A stretch of 64,000 nucleotides of DNA from UBA6022 sp049295575 (GTDB lineage Bacteria > Patescibacteriota > Saccharimonadia > Saccharimonadales > Saccharimonadaceae): NCBI GenBank assembly GCA_049295575.1, contig JBAQQX010000001.1:124001-188000 (forward strand), written 5' to 3'. The position numbers and the translations under genes were made by a program. Below are positions 25,496-33,939 of this stretch, piece after piece (position 1 is the stretch's first letter; every line of letters begins with the position of its first letter). Below the pieces are notes generated by a model that worked only from the letters and a program-made list of their open reading frames with translations, made no database searches and was not told the origin of the DNA.

Positions 25496-26098
25496 ATGAT
25501 GCGCAGTCGCTCTCCTCGGTATCATTGTATTTATATTCCTGGTCTCGGGGATAGCTACGATGGCCTACGACGGCGAGGGCTCGCTTCATGGCAACTGTGG
25601 GGTGTATCGACTGAGCTTATACCTATGCAGTGGTACGGAGGTGGTGATTTCAGCCAGCGGTATGATGCAGTAGTAGCTGCAATTGATAAGGCGCAGCTCA
25701 GAGGAGATCGAGTAGTGGTGGTTGGCGAGAGTGCGGGCGCAAGTATGGCGATTAATGTTGTTGCTCATCGACCAGATGTTGACGGTTTAGTAACGGTGTG
25801 CGGTATTACAAATTCACAGGCTGAAGTCTCGCCGTTAATTCGAAAAAAGTCACCCGCATTTAATGAAGCGATTAGTCGACTGGACAGTTCGTTAAATATG
25901 CTTAACCTCACAAGAGTCTGTAGTGTTCGCGCGGTCATTGATTCGGTGGTGCCGAAACACTCTAGTGTGATCACTGGTGCGCGTCAGGGTGTCGCCTGGA
26001 GTGTTGGTCATCTTTTCACGATAACTCTCTGTCTTAGTCTGTATGGTGGCTACGTTGTATATCTCATACGTACTTTTAAAAAAGAACATTCAGTATAA
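25496..26098 (+). CDS. alpha/beta hydrolase with C-terminal membrane helix
   Basis: A 200-residue protein. YIPGLGDSYDGL forms the oxyanion region, VVVVGESAGASMA holds the nucleophile Ser (GxSxG), VRAVIDSVVP contains the likely acid Asp, and GHLF supplies the His. The last 30 residues are a hydrophobic helix with a basic end, which should tether it to the membrane. Substrate unknown. It starts 14 bases after aspS and probably shares its transcript. Confidence 0.7.
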   Translation: MMRSRSPRYHCIYIPGLGDSYDGLRRRGLASWQLWGVSTELIPMQWYGGGDFSQRYDAVVAAIDKAQLRGDRVVVVGESAGASMAINVVAHRPDVDGLVTVCGITNSQAEVSPLIRKKSPAFNEAISRLDSSLNMLNLTRVCSVRAVIDSVVPKHSSVITGARQGVAWSVGHLFTITLCLSLYGGYVVYLIRTFKKEHSV

Positions 26099-26117
26099 AG
26101 ACTTGCTTTTATGTCAA

Positions 26118-26150
26118 TATAATGCTAATGTATAGAAGTTAAACAACTTC
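26118..26150 (+). promoter_or_regulatory. promoter and inverted repeat before the YtxH operon
   Basis: TATAAT at 26118-26123 and, just downstream, the perfect repeat GAAGTT-AAAC-AACTTC (26135-26150) at the likely transcription start. It could be an operator or a 5' stabilising hairpin. Confidence 0.45.
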
Positions 26151-26193
26151 AAATAAACAAACTGAATAAAGAACAATTCGAAAGGCTATTACT

Positions 26194-26409
26194 ATGGAAA
26201 TGCAGACCATCGTGGTGCTTCTGACGATAACAGTCGTGCTACTGTCAGTTACGATACTCGGACTACTGGCTGCGGTTATTGCGTTACTTGTAAAAGTACG
26301 CAAGATTGCCCGGAATATTGAGCAAGTGACTGTCAATGTCGCTTCAGCAACTGAATGGCTATCGATCGCCAAGGTTGTTGGTGAAGTAACAAAACTATTT
26401 CGTAAATAA
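26194..26409 (+). CDS. small single-helix membrane protein
   Basis: A 71-residue protein. An N-terminal membrane helix lies at about 5-33 and is followed by an amphipathic helix (VRKIARNIEQVTVNVASATEW). This resembles DUF948/YtxG-type proteins that precede YtxH in other bacteria. It lies 13 bases before the YtxH gene, in one operon. Likely an envelope or stress-related protein. Confidence 0.7.
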   Translation: MEMQTIVVLLTITVVLLSVTILGLLAAVIALLVKVRKIARNIEQVTVNVASATEWLSIAKVVGEVTKLFRK

Positions 26410-26422
26410 AAGGAGAAATATT

Positions 26423-26782
26423 ATGCAAAAACTTTTTAAAATCGCCCTCGCTACTGCTGCTGGATTTGTCGCCGGTGTCTTGATCGCTCCAAAAAGCGGA
26501 AAGAAAACTCGTAGCGACATCGCACATAAAGCCGAAGAATTAAAGGCTAAAGCTAAAGTTGAGCTTAAGGATGCACGTAGCGTTGCTAAGAAAAGTAGCA
26601 CAACAATTAAAACTGGCGCAAAAGAAGTTGCGGAAGAGCTGAAAGATCTTGGTGATGACGTCAAGAAATCAGCCGAGTCGGTGACTCGTAAGGCAAAGGC
26701 AACAAGTAAGCGTGTCGTAAAGACAGCTGCCAAAACTGCTAAGGCCGTTCAAGCTGACGCAAAATCTAGTACGACAAAGTAG
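26423..26782 (+). CDS. YtxH-domain protein
   Basis: A 119-residue protein. The N-terminal helix with GFVAGVLIAPKSGKKTRSDI is the YtxH signature, and it is followed by a Lys/Ala-rich helical tail resembling LEA or histone H1-like sequences. In B. subtilis ytxGHJ is a general-stress operon under sigma B and sigma H. The basic tail may contact nucleic acid or the cell wall; that is inference. Shine-Dalgarno AAAGGAG precedes the ATG. Confidence 0.85.
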   Translation: MQKLFKIALATAAGFVAGVLIAPKSGKKTRSDIAHKAEELKAKAKVELKDARSVAKKSSTTIKTGAKEVAEELKDLGDDVKKSAESVTRKAKATSKRVVKTAAKTAKAVQADAKSSTTK

Positions 26783-26801
26783 CTAGTAGGTAATATGCCA
26801 T

Positions 26802-26833
26802 AAAAAACACGACCATCAGCGGTCGTGTTTTTT
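26802..26833. terminator. bidirectional terminator
   Basis: Perfect 13-base stem AAAAAACACGACC / GGTCGTGTTTTTT with a six-base loop. It ends the YtxH operon and, on the minus strand, the convergent glycosylase gene, whose stop codon touches it. Confidence 0.9.
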
Positions 26834-27465
26834 CATAGCTTTGGTGTATTGTCGAGCGATTGCCAAATATACCAGCTGGCAACGGATTCGTACGGACTCC
26901 AGCTGTGTAGTTCTGCGATCGTGCGTATAACGTCTGGCTTAGGGAGGATTTCGAGTCCATATAGTCGCATGATGCCAGTTCGTATGCCAAGGTCCCCAGT
27001 TGGCAGGACGTCAAGACGACCCATGCAGAACATCAAGAACATATGAGCTGTCCATTCGCCGATGCCCTTTACCTTGGTCAACTCAGCAATAGTTGCTTCA
27101 TTACTTAGTTGATCGAACGTATCAAATTGAACTGTTCCATCGAGAATGCGATGAGCTAGGTCTTGTAGGTAGCTAATTTTTTGATAAGACAGGCCGGCAC
27201 TGCGAAGTTCTTCGGCGTCTCTATTTAAGATGTATTCAGGCTGCGGAAACTGACCGTCAAACAACGCCTTGAACCTTCCTTCAATAGTGGCCGCTGCTTT
27301 AAGGCTGAGCTGTTGGCTGATGATGCTGCTAGTTAGCTCGTGATAGTAATTAGTATGTGGAGTAAAGGTCGGCAGTGCCTCTGTCTCACTAATGGCAGTT
27401 GCTAAGAATGGATCATGCGCTACGAGATGCTTAATAGCGTATTGGATAGTGGCGGCGGCTGTCAT
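26833..27465 (-). CDS. DNA-3-methyladenine glycosylase II-like (AlkA, HhH-GPD)
   Basis: A 210-residue HhH-GPD base-excision glycosylase. SIISQQLSLKAAATIEGRF is the conserved N-terminal helix of AlkA-like enzymes, LTKVKGIGEWTAHMFLMF is the helix-hairpin-helix, and the catalytic Asp lies in LPTGDLGIRTG. It lacks the N-terminal AlkA domain, as do many short AlkA proteins. It removes alkylated purines. It is the last gene of a minus-strand operon and overlaps the metallo-hydrolase gene by four bases. Confidence 0.88.
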   Translation of the reverse strand: MTAAATIQYAIKHLVAHDPFLATAISETEALPTFTPHTNYYHELTSSIISQQLSLKAAATIEGRFKALFDGQFPQPEYILNRDAEELRSAGLSYQKISYLQDLAHRILDGTVQFDTFDQLSNEATIAELTKVKGIGEWTAHMFLMFCMGRLDVLPTGDLGIRTGIMRLYGLEILPKPDVIRTIAELHSWSPYESVASWYIWQSLDNTPKL

Positions 27466-28094
27466 GTGATCTCTATAGCTCCGCTGAGGCGGCTATAGAC
27501 AATGCCATGTGCACTCGCGGCTGCACCAACGAGTCGATCGACTAAGTCCTTGCCTATCTTTGAGGCGATGGCGTCGTGCGTAGGAAATGCTGCGCGGGGA
27601 CGAACTGCTACCATAAAATCCATCACCTCGCCAATCTTTAGCCACGGGGCCGTAACTGGTAGTGCGAGAGTGTCAACAGCAACGTCTGGAACGTAAAACG
27701 AGTCACCTGGGTAATAGAGGCGCTCGTCAATAAGAACACTGAGATTAGCAATCGACGCAAGGCTACTGTGGATACTCGCATGTTGTCCGCCGAAAAACTC
27801 AAGCCGGAATTCTCCTATGGATACGGTTTCGCCGGGGCGCACGGCCTGTCCGGGATGAGCAGGTAGCAGCTTTATGACCGACTGGTCAGCGAGTAGAAGT
27901 GAACTTGGGTTTTTGCTATAAATTGCAGCAAGAATGTCGGGGTCAAAGTGATCGCCATGCTCATGAGTGATGACGATAGCCGCGACGTTTTCCGGTACGA
28001 CAAAGTCAGTCGTGAAGCTGCCTGGATCAACAACCAAAACTTGGCCATTTTTCTCGAGTGTAAAACACGCGTGTTCATATTTTGTGAGTTTCAT
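27462..28094 (-). CDS. UlaG-like metallo-beta-lactamase-fold hydrolase
   Basis: A 210-residue MBL-fold protein. It has HEHGDHFD (HxHxDH metal site), GETVSIGEFRLEFFGGQHASIH, YYPGDSFYVP and FPTHDA. It is close in size to YtnP/UlaG-type hydrolases such as B. subtilis YtkL, whose substrates are mostly unknown. It sits between msrA and the alkA-like gene with four-base overlaps on both sides, so it probably takes part in the same damage response. Confidence 0.85.
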   Translation of the reverse strand: MKLTKYEHACFTLEKNGQVLVVDPGSFTTDFVVPENVAAIVITHEHGDHFDPDILAAIYSKNPSSLLLADQSVIKLLPAHPGQAVRPGETVSIGEFRLEFFGGQHASIHSSLASIANLSVLIDERLYYPGDSFYVPDVAVDTLALPVTAPWLKIGEVMDFMVAVRPRAAFPTHDAIASKIGKDLVDRLVGAAASAHGIVYSRLSGAIEIT

Positions 28095-28630
28095 GACACA
28101 CCCTCCTTATCGAACCACTCAGAGTAAGCGGCTCGTGCTTTAATAATCTTCGGCATAATTACGATTGAACAGTAGCCACTCTCCGGTTGCTTAGAAAAGA
28201 AGTCTTGATGCTCATCTTCTGCGACAAAAAAGTTCTCAAGTGGTGATATTTCTGTCAGGATGGGGTCGTCCCATACAGTCTCGGCACGTTTGACAGCTGC
28301 TTCAAAAGAGCGTTTCTGGTTCTCGTCGCTATAAAGTAGGGCAGAGCGGTACTGCGTGCCAACGTCCGCACCTTGACGATTGAGTGTTGTAGGGTCGTGG
28401 ATCAGGAAGAAGATATCGAGAATTGTATCACCGGGTATCGTCGACTCGTCAAACGTCAGACGAACAACTTCGGCGAACCCTGTTCGGCCAGCAGCGACGC
28501 GGTAATAGTTCGGTTCGAGGCCGTCGTTTCCGTTGGCGTAACCGCTTTCAACCAGCGTGACGCCCTTAATGCGCCGAAAGACGGCATCTATGCACCAGAA
28601 GCAGCCACCACCGATTATGAAAGTTGTCAT
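28091..28630 (-). CDS. msrA: peptide-methionine (S)-S-oxide reductase
   Basis: A 179-residue MsrA. The catalytic motif GCFWC is at residues 9-13, with VESGYANG, HDPTTLNRQGADVGTQYRS and DEHQDFF of the family. A possible resolving Cys lies in GYCSIVIMPK. It reduces methionine-S-sulfoxide in proteins, using thioredoxin. It opens the operon msrA-MBL-alkA, which is divergent from the mutY-like gene; their starts are 31 bases apart. Confidence 0.95.
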   Translation of the reverse strand: MTTFIIGGGCFWCIDAVFRRIKGVTLVESGYANGNDGLEPNYYRVAAGRTGFAEVVRLTFDESTIPGDTILDIFFLIHDPTTLNRQGADVGTQYRSALLYSDENQKRSFEAAVKRAETVWDDPILTEISPLENFFVAEDEHQDFFSKQPESGYCSIVIMPKIIKARAAYSEWFDKEGVS

Positions 28631-28660
28631 ACATCAAGTATACGCCGTTATACTAAAGAG

Positions 28661-29461
28661 GTGAATAATGATGAATTTCGAGAATTACTATGGCAAAAAG
28701 GCCGCGAGCTATATCGCGATATGCCATGGCGACAGGATACGCGCCCGTATTACATACTGGTGAGCGAGTTAATGTTGCAGCAGACACAGGTTGACCGGGT
28801 CATACCGAAGTTCAATGCCTTTATCGAGCGTTTTCCGGATATATTGTCTCTTGCAACGGCCGATCTAGCAGATGTCATTATCCTCTGGCAGGGGCTTGGG
28901 TATAATCGCCGTGCAAAATATCTGCACGATGCCGCTAAGAAAATTATTACTAATTTTGAAGGAAAATTCCCGGAAAATAAAACTGATTTAATGAGCCTAC
29001 CTGGCGTTGGGCCTAATACAGCAGGGGCAATACTGACCTACGCATTTAACCAGCCTGCTGTGTTTATCGAAACAAATGTACGGACGGTCTATTTTTATCA
29101 TTATTTTATCGATGGCGAGCGAGTGCATGATACGCAGCTTGTCGAGATAGTGACGTCGACACTTGATCGCGATCATCCGCGCGAGTTCTATTGGGCGCTG
29201 ATGGACTATGGCAGTTGGCTGAAAAAACAGAAGGTCGGACGTATACAACAGAGCATTCATTACAAGAAACAATCAGCACTATCAGGCAGCGTGCGCGAAA
29301 TCCGTGGTCAGATACTGCGCGCCCTGTCTATTAATGATATGACGGCCGATCAGCTTCAGGCTGCTATAGCGGTAGACAAGCGATTTAGACGAGCGCTTGA
29401 TGGAGTGATGGCCGATGGTCTCGTTAGCCAACAAGGCGATACGCTCCATTTGACGAAATAG
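28661..29461 (+). CDS. A/G-specific adenine glycosylase-like (MutY), without Fe-S cluster
   Basis: A 266-residue HhH-GPD protein. MPWRQDTRPYYILVSELMLQQTQ matches MutY with catalytic Glu36. The helix-hairpin-helix is LPGVGPNTAGAI at 113-124. Two departures are clear. The segment FIETNV has Glu137 where MutY has the catalytic Asp (LDGNV/LDTNV). The protein contains no cysteine at all, so the C-terminal 4Fe-4S cluster is absent, as is the NUDIX-like 8-oxoG domain. The start is GTG 28661, with TATACT (28649-28654) six bases upstream (leaderless). A longer frame from 28373 would be antisense to msrA and is rejected. Confidence 0.8.
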   Translation: MNNDEFRELLWQKGRELYRDMPWRQDTRPYYILVSELMLQQTQVDRVIPKFNAFIERFPDILSLATADLADVIILWQGLGYNRRAKYLHDAAKKIITNFEGKFPENKTDLMSLPGVGPNTAGAILTYAFNQPAVFIETNVRTVYFYHYFIDGERVHDTQLVEIVTSTLDRDHPREFYWALMDYGSWLKKQKVGRIQQSIHYKKQSALSGSVREIRGQILRALSINDMTADQLQAAIAVDKRFRRALDGVMADGLVSQQGDTLHLTK

Positions 29462-29488
29462 CTCTTTTCGGGGGATAATGAGAGGGTA

Positions 29489-30034
29489 ATGAAACGACTC
29501 GCACTACTTGGCTTGTTAGCCGGCACTAGTATGCTGGTGTTTTTAGGTGTTAATCAGATTAGCCGTGCTGCGGAGCCGTTGATGAGTGAAGCGCATATTG
29601 AACGAATTCGAAGCAACTGTACTGATGCGCACGCTACCCTTACACAGTTACACGCCAGCGACGCACTACTGCGTGTCAACAGAGGTCAGATTTATGAATC
29701 AATCTCAACAAAGTTAATGGCAACTTTTAATAGTCGCGTTAGTCTGAATCGCTTAGACGCAACGCAGCTCGTGATGTCATCGAGTATATACGAACGTGAA
29801 TTAGCGGCGTTTAGGACAGATTATCAGCTATACGAACAGCAGATGTCGGATATCTTAAAGATAGATTGCTCCAAGCAGCCCGTTGCATTTTATGATGCCA
29901 TTGGACAGGCGCGCGAAAAGCGCATGAAGGTGCGCGAGCATATCGTTGCTCTATCAAAACAGATTAATGACTACAAGATAGCGTTTGATGCACTCGAAAA
30001 ACAGTACCTGTCGTCGCTTCAGGAGGAGAAATAA
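29489..30034 (+). CDS. exported or lipobox-free anchored coiled-coil protein, unknown
   Basis: A 181-residue protein with an N-terminal signal or anchor (about 4-27, ending SRAAEP), then an almost wholly helical exported domain with two cysteines (SNCTDAH near 44 and KIDCSKQ near 131) that may pair. GATAAT (29474-29479) lies nine bases before the ATG. It forms an operon with the next gene, one base apart. Family not recognised. Confidence 0.6.
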   Translation: MKRLALLGLLAGTSMLVFLGVNQISRAAEPLMSEAHIERIRSNCTDAHATLTQLHASDALLRVNRGQIYESISTKLMATFNSRVSLNRLDATQLVMSSSIYERELAAFRTDYQLYEQQMSDILKIDCSKQPVAFYDAIGQAREKRMKVREHIVALSKQINDYKIAFDALEKQYLSSLQEEK

Positions 30035-30035
30035 T

Positions 30036-30422
30036 ATGATTGAGGATACGCAAAGTACTGAAGATCACGTAGCAACCGCCTGGAGTCAGCATCGATTTTT
30101 GATTATGATCGGTAGTTCGGTTCTTATCTCATTGTTTCTTGTTGGCGTTGGCTTGGCGCTCTATTCAAGCAGCGGTGCTGCTCAGCTCGACTTGAGTCGT
30201 CCTGGTTATGCGACAGTTCGCTCAGAGGCAACTAAGTCGGCCGATAAATACGAAGGCTTTTCGGCTGCCGGTCCGATTGACCAGGATTCTCTTGAGGAAT
30301 TTCGTAAGTTATTTGACGAGCAATCGAAAAAGGCAACAAGTTTTGACGCCTTTGCAAACGACGTCTTAAGTGAATCTGCACTAAGAATCGATAGTCCAGC
30401 GGCAGCGGCTACTACTCCTTAA
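30036..30422 (+). CDS. small single-pass membrane protein, unknown
   Basis: About 128 residues. An N-terminal cytosolic tail of 20 is followed by a membrane helix at about 21-46 and an exported helical segment (EEFRKLFDEQSKKATSF). Shine-Dalgarno AGGAGGA lies before the ATG at 30036, which I prefer to an ATG at 29985 inside the previous gene. Likely a partner of the coiled-coil protein upstream. Confidence 0.6.
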   Translation: MIEDTQSTEDHVATAWSQHRFLIMIGSSVLISLFLVGVGLALYSSSGAAQLDLSRPGYATVRSEATKSADKYEGFSAAGPIDQDSLEEFRKLFDEQSKKATSFDAFANDVLSESALRIDSPAAAATTP

Positions 30423-30432
30423 TTGAATTAGC

Positions 30433-31311
30433 TTATTTTTTGACAGTAGGTGTTGGCAAGAGGCTTGGCGTGATGGCGAGCTTGATATTGGCGCGTTCGA
30501 GCGCTTCAAGCAGACGCTTGCGCATCTCGGCAATAACCGCCCATTGATCTGACGGTTGAGTTTTTCCAGCAATCTGTAGATCGACTGATGTACCGGTAAA
30601 TTCACCGATTGAAACAAAAGCCGGTGCTTTGATAATTTTATTTTTCCATTCGTTCTCGGCTGCAAGCTCGACGCCGAGTCGGTCGATGATTTCTGTTACT
30701 TCATCGATATTACTCGAGGGATGGATCGCGATATTAAAGCGAGCCATGCTATACCCCATCGTCTTATTAATGACATGCATCACCATGCCGTTAGGGAAGT
30801 AGTGAACATTTCCATCGATGTCGCGAATAACGGTTGATCGTGTGCCGATTCGTTCTACGGTTCCGCTTGCTCCTTCGATAGCGATAATGTCACCGACGCG
30901 GTATTGATTCTCGGCAATAATAAAAATGCCCGATAGAAAATCTTTGATCAATGACTGAGCGCCAAAACCAAGTGCGACACCAATGATGCCTGCACTAGCG
31001 AATAGCGGGCCTAGGTCGACGCGAAAGACCGTCGTTAGGATACTAACGGCTACGTAAATGATGATCATAATACGCCAGATAGATACAAAGAGGGCGGAGA
31101 GTGTTTTCTGACGCTTCTCCATGTCTTTTCTATGCCAGTCGCGATGTTTAGCGGTGCTTTTAACAGCTTGTTTGACTAATTTTGCAAGGAGTCCGCTACC
31201 GATGTAAAAGAGTATGACAGCAACGATAATAGTTGTTGCTATACCAATGCCGTATTGCCCTATCCATTTTTCGATACCGATGTTTTTGTATACGTCAGCA
31301 AGTTGATCCAT
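30433..31311 (-). CDS. MscS-type mechanosensitive ion channel
   Basis: About 292 residues with three membrane helices at roughly 14-40, 72-100 and 105-130. The pore-lining helix ASAGIIGVALGFGAQSLIKDFLSG has the Gly/Ala packing of MscS TM3, followed by the beta domain (VGDIIAIEGASGTVERIGTRSTVIRDIDG). It releases solutes under hypo-osmotic shock. I start at ATG 31311: TATACT (minus, 31320-31325) lies eight bases before it, whereas the start at 31392 would overlap murC. Confidence 0.9.
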   Translation of the reverse strand: MDQLADVYKNIGIEKWIGQYGIGIATTIIVAVILFYIGSGLLAKLVKQAVKSTAKHRDWHRKDMEKRQKTLSALFVSIWRIMIIIYVAVSILTTVFRVDLGPLFASAGIIGVALGFGAQSLIKDFLSGIFIIAENQYRVGDIIAIEGASGTVERIGTRSTVIRDIDGNVHYFPNGMVMHVINKTMGYSMARFNIAIHPSSNIDEVTEIIDRLGVELAAENEWKNKIIKAPAFVSIGEFTGTSVDLQIAGKTQPSDQWAVIAEMRKRLLEALERANIKLAITPSLLPTPTVKK

Positions 31312-31364
31312 ATACGAGTAGTATACCACGGGATAAGCATAGGCTTCATCTGGTAATCTGCTCG

Positions 31365-32603
31365 CTAGGCGGTTAGCGACTGTCGGAGCCAAGAGTCAAT
31401 ACTGCCAGCGCCCATACCAAGGACAAGCTTGCCGTTGGCACGTGCCTGAGTGATGACCTGCCATAAGTTGTCATCAAGCTCTGCGATATGAACAGCGTCG
31501 TGATTCGTAATGTGTCGTGTCAGCTCATCAGGGGATAAGATTGCAAGTTGCGGGTCCTCACGCGAGAGATAGGTAGGTAGCCAATAGACTGTATCAGCCA
31601 GTTCAAACTGGGTCGTGTACTGATCTTTTATTTCATGCTGACGTACATTCTGATGTGGTTGGTAGACAAGAACTACATGATCGGACAGTTCGCGGGCCAT
31701 CTGAAGCGTAGCGGCAATTTCAACCGGATGATGCCCGTAATCGCTATACAGGTTGTCTGCAAGCTTTTCAAATCGGCGGTTAGTGCCAGGGAAGCTTTCG
31801 ATGAGTGAAGGCGTATGTTCTAGGCCTAACTTTTCGAGTACTTTCAGGACAAGTGTTGCGTTGTGGCGATTATGGGCACCCGGTAGGTTTATTGCTAGGG
31901 GCTCTTGGAGAATCCAGGCGTTAGAATGGTGGGCGAACAGTTCGCCGTGCTGTGTCTGCCAGGTGATTAGCCCGTCTGATTGCGTTCCGAATAACGCGAA
32001 CGCCTTAAGGTAGTCTTGTTCAGTCGAGTACGTATCGGGATGATCGTAGTCGATAGACGTGATAAGTGAAATGTATGGAGAGAAATGAAGGAAGTTGCGG
32101 TCAAACTCATCACATTCATACACAAAGTATTCGCTATCCGGATCAAATTTGCCGCTCGGCCCAAAGCTGAGCGTAGTACCGACAGAGTAACTGACGGGAA
32201 TGTTGAGCTGCTGGAGCGCCCATACGAGCATGCCAGTTGTTGTTGTCTTGCCATGGGTACCGGCGACGGCGATTAGCTTTAGATTTTTTTCGGCAATAAT
32301 ATGCGCAAGCAATTCATCACGTTTGGCGGTACGAATGCCGAGTGAACGAGCGAGTACAAGTTCGGGGTGCTCATATGGAAGCGCTGCAGTATGAACGAAC
32401 CAGTCGATAGGCTGTTGCTCGTGGCAGCTTTCTAGGAACAGGCCACTTTGATTAATCTCAATCGCAATGCCACGATCTTGAAGCTCTCGTGTCACGAGAC
32501 TCTCGTGGCTATCCGATCCCTGTACCTGGTAGCCGGCATCGTGTGAAATTTCCGCCAGAGGGCCAATACCGACGCCGCCAATACCCGAGAAGTATATATT
32601 CAT
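31365..32603 (-). CDS. murC: Mur ligase, probably UDP-N-acetylmuramate-L-alanine ligase
   Basis: A 412-residue Mur ligase. An N-terminal UDP-binding Rossmann segment (FSGIGGVGIGPLAEI) precedes the ATP loop GTHGKTTTTGM near 115-125, then YECDEFDRNFL, SIDYDHPDTY and HNRHNATLV, and a C-terminal domain with YGHHPVEIAATL. These match MurC/Mpl, and it is somewhat short (E. coli MurC 491). It adds L-Ala to UDP-MurNAc. Mpl, a recycling ligase, cannot be excluded. TATACT (minus, 32610-32615) lies six bases before the ATG (leaderless). Confidence 0.85.
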   Translation of the reverse strand: MNIYFSGIGGVGIGPLAEISHDAGYQVQGSDSHESLVTRELQDRGIAIEINQSGLFLESCHEQQPIDWFVHTAALPYEHPELVLARSLGIRTAKRDELLAHIIAEKNLKLIAVAGTHGKTTTTGMLVWALQQLNIPVSYSVGTTLSFGPSGKFDPDSEYFVYECDEFDRNFLHFSPYISLITSIDYDHPDTYSTEQDYLKAFALFGTQSDGLITWQTQHGELFAHHSNAWILQEPLAINLPGAHNRHNATLVLKVLEKLGLEHTPSLIESFPGTNRRFEKLADNLYSDYGHHPVEIAATLQMARELSDHVVLVYQPHQNVRQHEIKDQYTTQFELADTVYWLPTYLSREDPQLAILSPDELTRHITNHDAVHIAELDDNLWQVITQARANGKLVLGMGAGSIDSWLRQSLTA

Positions 32604-32676
32604 ATATGTAGTATATCACTTGCCCTGGGGTGAATGGATGTGGTGTAATAGAGACAAGCGTAATTAATATAAACAT

Positions 32677-33891
32677 ATGATAAAAACCATAATTCACCGT
32701 ATCCTGCTGCGCCGGCATTTCTGGCGTCACGCTACCTTTTCCGAGGTGGCTGAGTTGTATGCTTCCAGTATGATGCGTAGGCTGGCGATTAATATATCGG
32801 CTGCCTTTATGTCGGTGTTTTTGTTGCAAAATGGCTACAGCATCTTGTTTATTGCCGGGTACTGGGGGCTGTATTATTTCCTAAAAATATTCATGGCATT
32901 TCCATCGGCTATCTATGCATCGAAGTTTGGACCAAAACATGGCATTTTGATTTCAAATCTACTCTATATTCCCGCCATGATCCTATTTACATTGGTACCC
33001 GAATGGGGGCTAGTGGCGATTATTGCCTCGGGACTTCTCCAGGGCGCATCGGCGACAATGTATAACATTTGTTATTACATTAATTTTTCAAAGATTAAAA
33101 GTGTTGAGCACGCCGGTAAAGAGATTGCCTACATGAATATCGTTGAAAAGATTGCAACTGGGTTGAGTCCTCTGATTGGTGGATTGCTGGCGTTCATGGC
33201 GGGTCCTGAGGCATCGATGTGGGCTGCGGCGGCGCTGTTTGCTGTAGCTGCATTGCCATTGCTGCAGACAAGTGAGCCGCCAAAATCACGACAGAAGTTG
33301 GTGTTCCGCGGCTTCCCGTGGCAAATGACATGGCGAAGCCTTGTAGCTGAAACTGGTGTCGGCTTTGACGTGGTTGCGTCTGGTATTGTCTGGTCGCTGT
33401 TGGTGGCGGTGGCAATTATTGGAACGGGAAGTAATGAAGTCTATGCCAAGTTAGGAGGGCTACTGTCCATCGTTCTTTTGGCGGCCATCGTGTCGTCGTA
33501 TATGTACGGCAGGCTTATCGATCGACGTCGTGGCGGTGATTTAATGCGCATCTCGGTGATTGGTAATGCGCTCATCCATCTTACGCGGCCATTTACGGGA
33601 AGTATCGGTGCGGTTCTTGCGACTAATGCGGCCAATGAGGTTGCCACGACGGGTTATGCTATGGCGTTTACGCGCGGTATGTTTGATACGGCAGATCTGT
33701 CTGGTCATCGCATTACATACCTCGCCTGTATCGAAGTAATGGCAAATCTGGGCGCTGCCCTGGCGGGTGTAGCTTTGATGGTGTGTGTGATGCTATTCGG
33801 CGATATTGACGGCATGAGATCATTCTTCTTTGTGGCTGCGGCTGTTGTACTTGTTATTGCAACGCCGAAGTTTCGTCTCTACCGAAAATAG
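32677..33891 (+). CDS. MFS-type transporter, 12 TM
   Basis: A 404-residue polytopic protein with about 11-12 helices. The arrangement is MFS-like (FGPKHGILISNLLYIPAM resembling motif A, and MYGRLIDRRRGGDLM in the mirrored position of the second half). The substrate is unknown. TAATAT (32665-32670) lies six bases before the ATG (leaderless), back-to-back with murC. Confidence 0.7.
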   Translation: MIKTIIHRILLRRHFWRHATFSEVAELYASSMMRRLAINISAAFMSVFLLQNGYSILFIAGYWGLYYFLKIFMAFPSAIYASKFGPKHGILISNLLYIPAMILFTLVPEWGLVAIIASGLLQGASATMYNICYYINFSKIKSVEHAGKEIAYMNIVEKIATGLSPLIGGLLAFMAGPEASMWAAAALFAVAALPLLQTSEPPKSRQKLVFRGFPWQMTWRSLVAETGVGFDVVASGIVWSLLVAVAIIGTGSNEVYAKLGGLLSIVLLAAIVSSYMYGRLIDRRRGGDLMRISVIGNALIHLTRPFTGSIGAVLATNAANEVATTGYAMAFTRGMFDTADLSGHRITYLACIEVMANLGAALAGVALMVCVMLFGDIDGMRSFFFVAAAVVLVIATPKFRLYRK

Positions 33892-33939
33892 TGCTCATGC
33901 TACAATATAAGGAGTATCACGAGGTGGGATATATTTTCA

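Noticed and set aside
28373..28660. A 96-residue N-terminal extension of the MutY-like protein
   Set aside because: It is antisense to msrA. The TATACT box and GTG at 28661 give a start at which the MutY homology begins.
31312..31392. A longer start for the MscS channel
   Set aside because: It would overlap the end of murC and include the channel's own -10 box.
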